From: Candidatus Nitrosacidococcus sp. I8
GTDB lineage: Bacteria; Pseudomonadota; Gammaproteobacteria; Nitrosococcales; Nitrosococcaceae
Direction of reading: 5' to 3'
Length of the DNA stretch: 64,000 bases
Assembly: GCF_945836005.1 (NCBI RefSeq)
Contig: NZ_OX241534.1
Coordinates: forward strand, 992,001 to 1,056,000
The position numbers were made by a program, and so were the translations under genes. Each line of letters opens with the position of its first letter. Position 1 is the first letter of the stretch. The notes below the pieces were generated by a model that was given only the letters and a program-made list of their open reading frames with translations, did no database searches and was not told where the DNA came from. Below are positions 17,968-26,490 of the stretch, piece after piece.

Positions 17968-19308
17968 ATGGCACAAGCATTTACTTACCAGCAGCGTTTA
18001 GAGCAGTTAAAACAGCATATTAATAGCAGCCAAACGAAAAAAAATATTCGTATAGAGAAAGGGACCACCTCTAATCTTTTCCGCTATCAAGGGCAAAAAC
18101 TTAAAAGAGCTACTAAGCTTCCACTCAAAGAATTTAACCATGTGCTTACAATTAATAAGGAAAATCTTACTCTTGAGGTAGAGGGATTAACTACTTATGG
18201 GCAAATTGTTGCAGAGATTCTTCCTCAAGGATTTTTACCTACGGTTACCCCAGAGCTAAAGCATATTACTGTGGGAGGAGCAATTGTAGGTGTTGGCATT
18301 GAATCTAGCTCTTATCGTTATGGCTTTGTTCATGATGGATTAGTTGAAGCAGATGTATTACTACCTAATGGCACAGTGGTAACTTGTACCGCAGATAATG
18401 AATATTCAGATTTATTTCATGGATTACCTAATTCTTACGGCACTTTAGGTTATATTTTAAAAGCAAAAATAGAACTTATCCCTGCTAAACCTCATGTAAA
18501 AATTAATCACACTCGCTTTACTTGGGTTAGATCTTATCTATGGGCAATGAAAAAAGCAGTAAGACAAAGGCGATCTGATTTCATTGAAGGCCTTTTTTAC
18601 AATAAAAGCGAATTTTATCTTACTGAGACTTATTTTGTGGATGAAGTTCCTTATTTAGATGATATCTATCAAGATATTTACTACAAAGTAGCTCGAGAAA
18701 AATCAGAAATGTTTTTACCTACAGAGCAGTATATTTTTCGCTATGATCCTGATTGGTTTTGGAATATTCCAGAAGTTGGTATTTCTCAAATATTCAGGAA
18801 ATATGCCCCTAAGTCTTTAAGAAACTCTGGGGTTTATAATCGTTATAGCACATGGAAAAGGAGAATTTTGAGTTTCCTACCTTCTGTTGGTAATACTAAA
18901 GAGCAATTAATTCAAGATTGGGAGGTGCCTTGGGATAAGGCCGCTACTTTAGTTAAATTTGCTCTAAATTATGTTGATCTAAATGATAAACCTTGGGTAG
19001 CACTCCCTATTATTTCTCCTAAATCTTCTACGCTTTACCCTGTTCGTGCAAGAAGAACTTACTTTAATTTAGGAAGTTATTGCCTTACAGAAAAACCAAA
19101 AGAAGATGTAGACTATTACTACACTAAGATTATGGACAATGAATGCTTTCGTCTAAGTGGTAGGAAAATGCTCTATTCTTCAACCTTTATTGATAAAAGG
19201 CGCTTTAATCATCTTTATAATGGTACTGCTTACCAAGCCTTAAAAGAGAAATATGATCCTAATTCTTTAACTCTTACCTTGTTTGAAAAAGCAGTTGAGA
19301 ATAAATAA
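17968..19308 (+). CDS. FAD-linked oxidoreductase resembling DHCR24/DWF1 sterol reductases
   Basis: A 446-residue PCMH-type FAD protein. The flavin domain reads LEVEGLTTYGQIV, ITVGGAIVGVGIESSS, RYGFVHDG, then SDLFHGLP...GTLGYILKAKIELIPAK. VGG-x-I-x-G-x-GIESSS and GTLG...IPAK are the hallmarks of the eukaryotic delta24-sterol reductase/DIMINUTO family as I recall it. The C-terminal half (LIQDWEVPWDKAATLVKF) also follows that layout. No signal peptide or clear membrane helix is seen. The substrate is unknown; sterol or isoprenoid reduction is a guess. It follows copy 2 of the metallo-hydrolase by 30 bases. Confidence 0.8.
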   Translation: MAQAFTYQQRLEQLKQHINSSQTKKNIRIEKGTTSNLFRYQGQKLKRATKLPLKEFNHVLTINKENLTLEVEGLTTYGQIVAEILPQGFLPTVTPELKHITVGGAIVGVGIESSSYRYGFVHDGLVEADVLLPNGTVVTCTADNEYSDLFHGLPNSYGTLGYILKAKIELIPAKPHVKINHTRFTWVRSYLWAMKKAVRQRRSDFIEGLFYNKSEFYLTETYFVDEVPYLDDIYQDIYYKVAREKSEMFLPTEQYIFRYDPDWFWNIPEVGISQIFRKYAPKSLRNSGVYNRYSTWKRRILSFLPSVGNTKEQLIQDWEVPWDKAATLVKFALNYVDLNDKPWVALPIISPKSSTLYPVRARRTYFNLGSYCLTEKPKEDVDYYYTKIMDNECFRLSGRKMLYSSTFIDKRRFNHLYNGTAYQALKEKYDPNSLTLTLFEKAVENK

Positions 19309-19328
19309 ATAAAGGATTTATATTTAAC

Positions 19329-21386
19329 CTAAGCTACTGCAGCAACACACATAGTGATTCCCTCGCCAAGCCAGCCTTGAGTAATCATACTATTATATTC
19401 TTCAATAGAGGTAGCAAAGCGATGATTTGGATTACTAGCTGCAGCTTGGTTATTATAAGCCTGATAAATAGGATCGGAACTACTAGGACAAGCTCCATTG
19501 ATAGGAGCAAGCGCATAAAAAGAAATTCCTTCATAGGTCCATAGATCATCGGCAACCGCATTAGTAGGATTAATGGATTGTAAATAACTACAATCACTCG
19601 AATTTACAGTATAAAAATAAGAATTTGCCCCTTGATTATAAAATTGACATACAGGCTGTGCCCCATTGGTCGCTCCAGACCAAGCATAAAATAAATTCCC
19701 CGTCAGTTGCCAATTTGGACCAGCTTCTCCTCGATTCATTGCAGCCATCTGTGCCTTTGAAGTCGCTAAAAGATAATCATTAGAGCTTGAGTTATAAAAC
19801 TCGTAAATCAGGGTATACTTTTTAAAAGTAGTGGCTGCTTGAACCGCATTTTCTGCATCGGCAATCCCTGATCCACACAAATTATTGTACTGAGCACATA
19901 CACTGCCTGCAGGGAAATCACGGCTTGTTGCAGGCAATAAAGAGTTTAACTCTATTCCAGAGAGTTCTGGATTGATGCCTAGCATTAAAGAGGCAATGCC
20001 AACCACATGGGGCGCTGATTCACTGGTACCTATTTGCTGATCATAACCAAATCCTTCAGGGGTAGTGGCACCTGTACTGGTAGTTGAAATGATTCCATTT
20101 GTTTCTCCTCCCGGGGCAGTAATAATACCCATAATATTAGGGTTGTTTAAATTAAGATTAGTATAAGAGGTAGCATCTCCACTAAAATTAGTTGCAACCG
20201 TGGTGAGTACTCCATTACAGTTCCCTGGAAATGCCTGACTGATATCCTTTTGATCATTACCAGCAGCAACAACTATCTGCGCCCCCTGTCCAAGCGCAAG
20301 GCTAATTGCCTCTTGATAAAGAGAAGGGCAGGCTCCATCTCCTGCTAAACTTAAGTTAATAACCTGAGCGGGATTAGGGTTAGTTGGCACACCAGAAACA
20401 GGCAGGCCTGCAGCCCATAAAACCCCATTTACTACATCAGTCAGAGATCCGCCACATTTTCCGAGGGTACGAACAGGTAAAATTTTAGTATTCCAATTTA
20501 CACCAGCCATCCCTATATCGTTATTACCTTCAGCGGCAATAATTCCAGTGACATGAGTCCCATGCCAAGAACTAGGCTCTGCAGGTTGATTGTCACCACA
20601 TTCATTGGCGGTGGTCCAATCTCCAGGATCGGATCCGCCTGGCACATAGGGAGTGACCGTAAAATCATAGCCAGGTAATAACCGATCGGCAAACTCTGGG
20701 TGAGGATTTATGCCCGTATCTACCACTGCGACAATCGTACTAGAGTCTCCTTGAGTTGTATCCCAAGCACCCGTTGCATTAATCCCACCGATATATCCTT
20801 GGGCTTGTCCTTTCATGCTCCATTGGTAGGGGTCAAATAGAGGATCATTGGGAATGAACTGCATTTTTACCCGGATATCGGCTTCAAGTTGATCAATACT
20901 AGGGAGTGTTCTTGCGTTTTCAATCAGATCTGCTACTTCTGCTCCAGATTTAGAGGTCTGAAAGTGAAATATATGGGTTTTATTACCCATTGCTTGATAA
21001 AAAACTAACTTTTCCCCAAAAATAGCTTCTAATTCATTGGTAATTTCATCAGGAGGAGGTAAATTATCTTCTGCTAGATCTTGAATTTTTTGATCTTTAA
21101 AGCGGACGGCAATGCCATCTACTATAGTAGTAGGAGATAAGGTAGGATTTAATAATTGAGGATTATTTTCTTTTTCCGACTGTGAAGTAACAGATTGTTT
21201 TGTTATTAATGAAGGTTTCGGCGTATTTAAGTTTTGAATACCTCCCTCTTTTATGAGCAGGTCTTGAATCATCGGTGCTACTTTGGAATTTAAAGATGGT
21301 TGGATCTCCTGACTAGGTAAGGAATCAGCATAGACAATTAAACTAAATAAATTCAATACGATACCGATTAATAATCCTAACCACAT
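19329..21386 (-). CDS. Secreted subtilisin-family serine protease with DUF5648-like C-terminus, copy A
   Basis: A 685-residue S8 protease. Residues 1-20 form a signal peptide. A propeptide region runs to about 185. The catalytic domain has Asp223 (VAVVDTGINPHPEF), His275 (SSWHGTHVTG), oxyanion Asn377 (VVAAGND) and Ser457 in GTSESAPH, where the usual Met before Ser is Glu. After about residue 525 a domain with repeated YEFYNSSSNDYLL, CQFYNQGANSYFYT and YQAYNN units resembles DUF5648. Cysteine pairs suggest disulfides and export. It lies 118 bases behind copy B and has no visible promoter of its own, so it may be co-transcribed. Confidence 0.9.
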   Translation of the reverse strand: MWLGLLIGIVLNLFSLIVYADSLPSQEIQPSLNSKVAPMIQDLLIKEGGIQNLNTPKPSLITKQSVTSQSEKENNPQLLNPTLSPTTIVDGIAVRFKDQKIQDLAEDNLPPPDEITNELEAIFGEKLVFYQAMGNKTHIFHFQTSKSGAEVADLIENARTLPSIDQLEADIRVKMQFIPNDPLFDPYQWSMKGQAQGYIGGINATGAWDTTQGDSSTIVAVVDTGINPHPEFADRLLPGYDFTVTPYVPGGSDPGDWTTANECGDNQPAEPSSWHGTHVTGIIAAEGNNDIGMAGVNWNTKILPVRTLGKCGGSLTDVVNGVLWAAGLPVSGVPTNPNPAQVINLSLAGDGACPSLYQEAISLALGQGAQIVVAAGNDQKDISQAFPGNCNGVLTTVATNFSGDATSYTNLNLNNPNIMGIITAPGGETNGIISTTSTGATTPEGFGYDQQIGTSESAPHVVGIASLMLGINPELSGIELNSLLPATSRDFPAGSVCAQYNNLCGSGIADAENAVQAATTFKKYTLIYEFYNSSSNDYLLATSKAQMAAMNRGEAGPNWQLTGNLFYAWSGATNGAQPVCQFYNQGANSYFYTVNSSDCSYLQSINPTNAVADDLWTYEGISFYALAPINGACPSSSDPIYQAYNNQAAASNPNHRFATSIEEYNSMITQGWLGEGITMCVAAVA
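19342..21294 (-). repeat. Long duplicated segment, copy A
   Basis: By eye, 19464-20096 and 20455-21294 are practically identical to 21631-22263 and 22631-23470. Between them, 20097-20454 (residues 311-430 of the protease) is clearly diverged from 22264-22630. A second variable patch lies near the C-terminus (about 19415-19463). Confidence 0.9.
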
Positions 21387-21504
21387 AATATAAATACCCG
21401 TCTTAACTGAGATAAGATATATTTTTAATAAATTGCTAACAGCTACTTCTAATATAAAATCTCTAAATGTAGCTTAAATTTTTTAAAGATTAAATAACAA
21501 ACAG

Positions 21505-23535
21505 TTATACGCTTACAATTGCAACACACATAGTGATTCCCTCGCCAAGCCAGCCTTGAGTAATCATACTATTATATTCTTCAATAGAGGTAGTATAGCG
21601 ATGATTCACCCATATCTGATTATAAACTTGATAAATAGGATCGGAACTACTAGGACAAGCTCCATTGATAGGAGCAAGCGCATAAAAAGAAATTCCTTCA
21701 TAGGTCCATAGATCATCGGCAACCGCATTAGTAGGATTAATGGATTGTAAATAACTACAATCACTCGAATTTACAGTATAAAAATAAGAATTTGCCCCTT
21801 GATTATAAAATTGACATACAGGCTGTGCCCCATTGGTCGCTCCAGACCAAGCATAAAATAAATTCCCCGTCAGTTGCCAATTTGGACCAGCTTCTCCTCG
21901 ATTCATTGCAGCCATCTGTGCCTTTGAAGTCGCTAAAAGATAATCATTAGAGCTTGAGTTATAAAACTCGTAAATCAGGGTATACTTTTTAAAAGTAGTG
22001 GCTGCTTGAACCGCATTTTCTGCATCGGCAATCCCTGATCCACACAAATTATTGTACTGAGCACATACACTGCCTGCAGGGAAATCACGGCTTGTTGCAG
22101 GCAATAAAGAGTTTAACTCTATTCCAGAGAGTTCTGGATTGATGCCTAGCATTAAAGAGGCAATGCCAACCACATGGGGCGCTGATTCACTGGTACCTAT
22201 TTGCTGATCATAACCAAATCCTTCAGGGGTAGTGGCACCTGTACTGGTAGTTGAAATGATTCCTAAGCTACGACTACCATCTCCTCCGGGAGCAGCAATG
22301 AAATTGCTTTGATTAGATCCAATAAAATTAAGATTAGTATAAGAGGTAGCATCCCCATTAAAATTAGTCGCAACCGTGGTGAGTACTCCATTACAGTTCC
22401 CCGGAAATGCCTGACTAATATCTTCTTGGTTATTTCCTGCTGCCACTACAATGAGTATACCCTGATCTAATGCACGATTAATTGCCTCTTGATAAAGAGA
22501 AGGGCAGATTCCTTTTCCTGATAAGCTTAGATTAATAATTTGAGCAGGATTAGGATTAGTTGTCATACCAGAAACAGGCAGGCCTGCAGCCCAAACCGTA
22601 CCATTTACCATATTACTTAGGGATCCGCCGCATTTTCCGAGGGTACGAACAGGTAAAATTTTAGTATTCCAATTTACACCAGCCATCCCTATATCGTTAT
22701 TACCTTCAGCGGCAATAATTCCAGTGACATGAGTCCCATGCCAAGAACTAGGCTCTGCAGGTTGATTGTCACCACATTCATTGGCGGTGGTCCAATCTCC
22801 AGGATCGGATCCGCCTGGCACATAGGGAGTGACCGTAAAATCATAGCCAGGTAATAACCGATCGGCAAACTCTGGGTGAGGATTTATGCCCGTATCTACC
22901 ACTGCGACAATCGTACTAGAGTCTCCTTGAGTTGTATCCCAAGCACCCGTTGCATTAATCCCACCGATATATCCTTGGGCTTGTCCTTTCATGCTCCATT
23001 GGTAGGGGTCAAATAGAGGATCATTGGGAATGAACTGCATTTTTACCCGGATATCGGCTTCAAGTTGATCAATACTAGGGAGTGTTCTTGCGTTTTCAAT
23101 CAGATCTGCTACTTCTGCTCCAGATTTAGAGGTCTGAAAGTGAAATATATGGGTTTTATTACCCATTGCTTGATAAAAAACTAACTTTTCCCCAAAAATA
23201 GCTTCTAATTCATTGGTAATTTCATCAGGAGGAGGTAAATTATCTTCTGCTAGATCTTGAATTTTTTGATCTTTAAAGCGGACGGCAATGCCATCTACTA
23301 TAGTAGTAGGAGATAAGGTAGGATTTAATAATTGAGGATTATTTTCTTTTTCCGACTGTGAAGTAACAGATTGTTTTGTTATTAATGAAGGTTTCGGCGT
23401 ATTTAAGTTTTGAATACCTCCCTCTTTTATGAGCAGGTCTTGAATCATCGGTGCTACTTTGGAATTTAAATTAGCGCTATAGCTAATACTATTAATACTA
23501 ATTAAAACTACAGAAATTACTATTCTTAACCACAT
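21505..23535 (-). CDS. Secreted subtilisin-family serine protease with DUF5648-like C-terminus, copy B
   Basis: The start is ATG 23535 (MWLRIVISVVLIS), which aligns with copy A; a GTG at 23544 with a better-placed GAGGAA is an alternative. The protein has a different signal peptide from copy A but the same propeptide, the same catalytic residues (DTGINPHPEF, SSWHGTHVTG, VVAAGNN, GTSESAPH) and the same DUF5648-like tail. It differs in the central 120-residue island and in a short stretch near the C-terminus (YQVYNQIWVNHRYTTS). A sigma-54-like site lies about 40-50 bases upstream, and copy A follows in the same direction. Confidence 0.9.
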   Translation of the reverse strand: MWLRIVISVVLISINSISYSANLNSKVAPMIQDLLIKEGGIQNLNTPKPSLITKQSVTSQSEKENNPQLLNPTLSPTTIVDGIAVRFKDQKIQDLAEDNLPPPDEITNELEAIFGEKLVFYQAMGNKTHIFHFQTSKSGAEVADLIENARTLPSIDQLEADIRVKMQFIPNDPLFDPYQWSMKGQAQGYIGGINATGAWDTTQGDSSTIVAVVDTGINPHPEFADRLLPGYDFTVTPYVPGGSDPGDWTTANECGDNQPAEPSSWHGTHVTGIIAAEGNNDIGMAGVNWNTKILPVRTLGKCGGSLSNMVNGTVWAAGLPVSGMTTNPNPAQIINLSLSGKGICPSLYQEAINRALDQGILIVVAAGNNQEDISQAFPGNCNGVLTTVATNFNGDATSYTNLNFIGSNQSNFIAAPGGDGSRSLGIISTTSTGATTPEGFGYDQQIGTSESAPHVVGIASLMLGINPELSGIELNSLLPATSRDFPAGSVCAQYNNLCGSGIADAENAVQAATTFKKYTLIYEFYNSSSNDYLLATSKAQMAAMNRGEAGPNWQLTGNLFYAWSGATNGAQPVCQFYNQGANSYFYTVNSSDCSYLQSINPTNAVADDLWTYEGISFYALAPINGACPSSSDPIYQVYNQIWVNHRYTTSIEEYNSMITQGWLGEGITMCVAIVSV
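21521..23470 (-). repeat. Long duplicated segment, copy B
   Basis: Partner of the segment at 19342-21294. The offset changes from 2179 to 2167 to 2176 bases along the alignment because of small in-frame indels inside the variable patches. Confidence 0.9.
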
Positions 23536-23583
23536 ATTAGGCACTCACTTTTGCTGTATTCCTCTTTACTTTTCTAAAAGAGG

Positions 23584-23600
23584 GGCAAAAGCTGTGCCAA
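23584..23600 (-). promoter_or_regulatory. Sigma-54 (RpoN) type promoter of the protease pair
   Basis: The minus strand reads TTGGCACAGCTTTTGCC, with full TGGCAC and TTGC elements and exactly 10 bases between GG and GC. It is the best RpoN match in the window. The predicted start near 23573 leaves a leader of about 30-40 bases. Confidence 0.78.
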
Positions 23601-23815
23601 TCTATCTTGTTTTGTGCATATTAATGTTTATTAATATCAATAACTTTATAGTTATATGTAAAAAGTTTTTTTACTTGAATTTTGCTAAGGATGATTTTTA
23701 ATAAAAATTAACTGATTTATCAAATAAAAATTTAGCTATTACACGTCACTATTTATGACATTTTTTATATTTCTTATTTGAAAATATAAGAAATTAAAAC
23801 TATCCAAATTTATAA

Positions 23816-24982
23816 ATGATTCTTTATAAAAAAATAATTACTTGTTTATTACTTTTGATCTTTATTTTATTTGGGATTTACCAAGGAACTCTCTCTTTGA
23901 AAAAAGAAAAAGAGATAATCTCACGTAAGCAGTCTTTATCTCTTATTAATCAATTATTAAACACAGTAAACATAGGGTTCTCTCAAGTAGATGTGCCATG
24001 GCAATTTCTATTTCCTAGAGATCATGGAGCACACTCAAGCTATCAAAATGAATCGTGGAATTTTGCTGGTAATTTAAGATCAGATCAGAGAAGAGATTTT
24101 GGATTTCAATTTAATTTTTTTCGAATGGGATTAAAATCGCCAGATTCTTCTCAGTCTACTTCTTTATGGAGGTTCCAAGAGCTCTATCGAGGCTATTTTG
24201 GACTAGCTGATATACTAAAATCTCAATTTTATCCTATTGAACGCTTCAGCCGTACTGCTTTGGGACTAAGCGGTGCCTCTTCTACAAACAATTCTATCAA
24301 AGTATGGCTAGAAGATTGGCGATTTCAAGTATTGAGCGAAGAAGAGGCAAAAAGTAGTTTTTCTTTATTCGCAAAAACTGAAAATGCAAGTATCGATTTA
24401 ATATTGCAGCCATTAAAGCTTCCTTTCTATTTTGGTGGCGATTCACAAGCCTCACTAGGAAATTTTTATGCTTATACCCTACCACGGTTGATGACTAAAG
24501 GGACGATAAAAATCAAACATAGTAGCTACCCAGTGACAGGTCTATCTTGGTTTGATCACAGTTGGGGAAAAATACCTATCCCAACTGGATCTACCGTATG
24601 GGATCGATTTTTACTTCAGCTAGACAACGGGGTAGATTTACTCGTTCTTCGACTCCATCGCATAGATGGTACGGGTACTCCTATTAATAATGGCACTTTA
24701 GTGACCTCTCAAGGAGAGATAGAAACCCTGACTAGAGAGGATATTGCACTCAATCCACTTAGTAATTGGAAAAGCCCTAATACTCATATTTCTTATCCCA
24801 CCCACTGGCAGCTACAAATTCCCGAGCATGATATTGATCTTAACATTACTCCCAGTATAGAAAATCAAGAGCTTAACTTAAGTCTAGATTATTGGAGTGG
24901 ATCAGTTACAGTAACTGGTTACTATCAAGGCAATAACGTGATAGGAAAAGGGTTTCAAGAACTTACTGGTTATCAGCCATAG
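23816..24982 (+). CDS. AttH/CrtC-like secreted or membrane-anchored hydrolase
   Basis: A 388-residue protein with one N-terminal hydrophobic segment (IITCLLLLIFILFGIYQG), probably a signal anchor. The lipocalin-like AttH/CrtC fold is shown by VPWQFLFPRDHGAHSSYQNE, WNFAGNLR, FGFQFNFFR and VTGLSWFDHSWG. Relatives include carotenoid 1,2-hydratase and 'predicted secreted hydrolases'. Usually AttH genes sit next to an FtsX-type ABC transporter; none is here. The actual substrate is unknown. The 270-base AT-rich gap before it carries the divergent sigma-54-like site, but I see no such site for this gene. Confidence 0.82.
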   Translation: MILYKKIITCLLLLIFILFGIYQGTLSLKKEKEIISRKQSLSLINQLLNTVNIGFSQVDVPWQFLFPRDHGAHSSYQNESWNFAGNLRSDQRRDFGFQFNFFRMGLKSPDSSQSTSLWRFQELYRGYFGLADILKSQFYPIERFSRTALGLSGASSTNNSIKVWLEDWRFQVLSEEEAKSSFSLFAKTENASIDLILQPLKLPFYFGGDSQASLGNFYAYTLPRLMTKGTIKIKHSSYPVTGLSWFDHSWGKIPIPTGSTVWDRFLLQLDNGVDLLVLRLHRIDGTGTPINNGTLVTSQGEIETLTREDIALNPLSNWKSPNTHISYPTHWQLQIPEHDIDLNITPSIENQELNLSLDYWSGSVTVTGYYQGNNVIGKGFQELTGYQP

Positions 24983-25055
24983 ATTAACTACCCATTATAA
25001 AAATATGATTAAATGAAGAAGTGGATTATTTATATTGTGGTTGAGGATAAGAAAA

Positions 25056-26480
25056 ATGTTATTAAAGCAATGGTTCATCTTAGGATTAACATCCTTGTTA
25101 TTAGTTGCTTGCGATTCAGATACTCCCCCTAAATCTCATGAGATTGCCAAAATCACTCAAGTGACCCCTGGTTTTGTCCCTGAAGAACCGCAAAGGCATG
25201 GAGATTCAAAAGCAGGCTACGATGCCATCATTAATAAGCCCTATTTAACCTGCGGTATTCCTTACTCTGCTTATCAGAAAAGTAATTTATTTCAACCTCC
25301 GCAATATGGACTTCCTGGACGAACAGGGATTAATAAAAAGCTCCCCTATTACCAAACCTACTATGAAACTCAAGAGGGTATTGGACTAATAGTCAATAAT
25401 TGCCTCCTTTGTCATGGTAGTTCTTTTAATGGAGATCTAATGGTGGGGTTAGGCAATGAATCTCTAGATCTTACTCAAGATGTGGTAGCTAATGCAGAAG
25501 GTATTGGGGTTTACGTGGAAGGTGAACAAGAAGCTAAAGAATGGCGTAAATGGGTGGATAGGATCACTGGGGTAGCACCTTATTTGAGAACAGATACCAT
25601 CGGTGTAAACTCGGCAGTAAATCTTACTTGGGGAATTTTTGCCCACCGAGATCCAAAAACTCTCGCATGGTCTAATAAACTCCTTATGGATCCTCCATCG
25701 GAAAAACCCACCCCAGTAAGTGTACCTCCTTGGTGGCGGATGAAAAAACAAAATGGAATGTTCTATTCTGCTGCTGGTCGTGGCGATCATGCTCGCCTTG
25801 AAATCATGGCATCAAGTCTATGTACTGAATCGGTTAAAGATGCTCAAGTGGTGGATTCCTATGCTCCAGATATTCAAGAATATATTGCTTCCCTTGAACC
25901 ACCCACTTATCCTTTTAAAATAGATCAATCCCTTGCTACACAAGGTGAGGATATTTTTAATACCCATTGTGTGCGTTGCCATGGTACTTATGGAGAAAAA
26001 GAAAAATACCCTAATTTAGTGATTTCTTTGGCAGAAATAGGTACCGATCCTGAATATATTAAAACAGCAATGGGTAGTGATTTGGATCGATTTGGTCCTT
26101 GGCTTGCTCAGTCTTTTTATGGTCAAGGAACCCATGTAGCAAAAGTTGATGGTTATTTAGCGCCACCCTTAGATGGAGTTTGGGCAACTGCCCCTTATTT
26201 ACATAATGGCTCTGTGCCTACCTTAGAATCTTTACTCAATAGTGCACAACGGCCTAAATACTGGACCAGAACTTTTGATACTAAAGATTACAACGATAAA
26301 ACCTTAGGCTGGAATTATACTCAATTAAATCATGGTAAAGCAGGCACTAAAAAATCAGAAGAACGAAAAAAAATCTACGATACCACCCTCATTGGCTATG
26401 GAAATATGGGTCATACATTTGGGGATGTATTGTCCGAACAGGAAAGACATCAATTATTAGAATATTTAAAAACCTTATAA
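25056..26480 (+). CDS. Dihaem cytochrome c lipoprotein (RoxA-like)
   Basis: ATG 25056 is preferred over an upstream TTG because GAGG lies about 10 bases before it. It then has a lipoprotein signal with lipobox LLVAC (Cys19). Two CxxCH haem sites are seen, CLLCH at 116-120 and CVRCH at 305-309. The C-terminal LAPPLDGVWATAPYLHNGSV and the loop PTLESLLN are typical of the large dihaem cytochrome/RoxA-like family, related to dihaem peroxidases. It is likely anchored to the membrane on the periplasmic side and acts in electron transfer or oxidation. The next gene follows after 10 bases. Confidence 0.85.
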   Translation: MLLKQWFILGLTSLLLVACDSDTPPKSHEIAKITQVTPGFVPEEPQRHGDSKAGYDAIINKPYLTCGIPYSAYQKSNLFQPPQYGLPGRTGINKKLPYYQTYYETQEGIGLIVNNCLLCHGSSFNGDLMVGLGNESLDLTQDVVANAEGIGVYVEGEQEAKEWRKWVDRITGVAPYLRTDTIGVNSAVNLTWGIFAHRDPKTLAWSNKLLMDPPSEKPTPVSVPPWWRMKKQNGMFYSAAGRGDHARLEIMASSLCTESVKDAQVVDSYAPDIQEYIASLEPPTYPFKIDQSLATQGEDIFNTHCVRCHGTYGEKEKYPNLVISLAEIGTDPEYIKTAMGSDLDRFGPWLAQSFYGQGTHVAKVDGYLAPPLDGVWATAPYLHNGSVPTLESLLNSAQRPKYWTRTFDTKDYNDKTLGWNYTQLNHGKAGTKKSEERKKIYDTTLIGYGNMGHTFGDVLSEQERHQLLEYLKTL

Positions 26481-26490
26481 ATTACTATTC

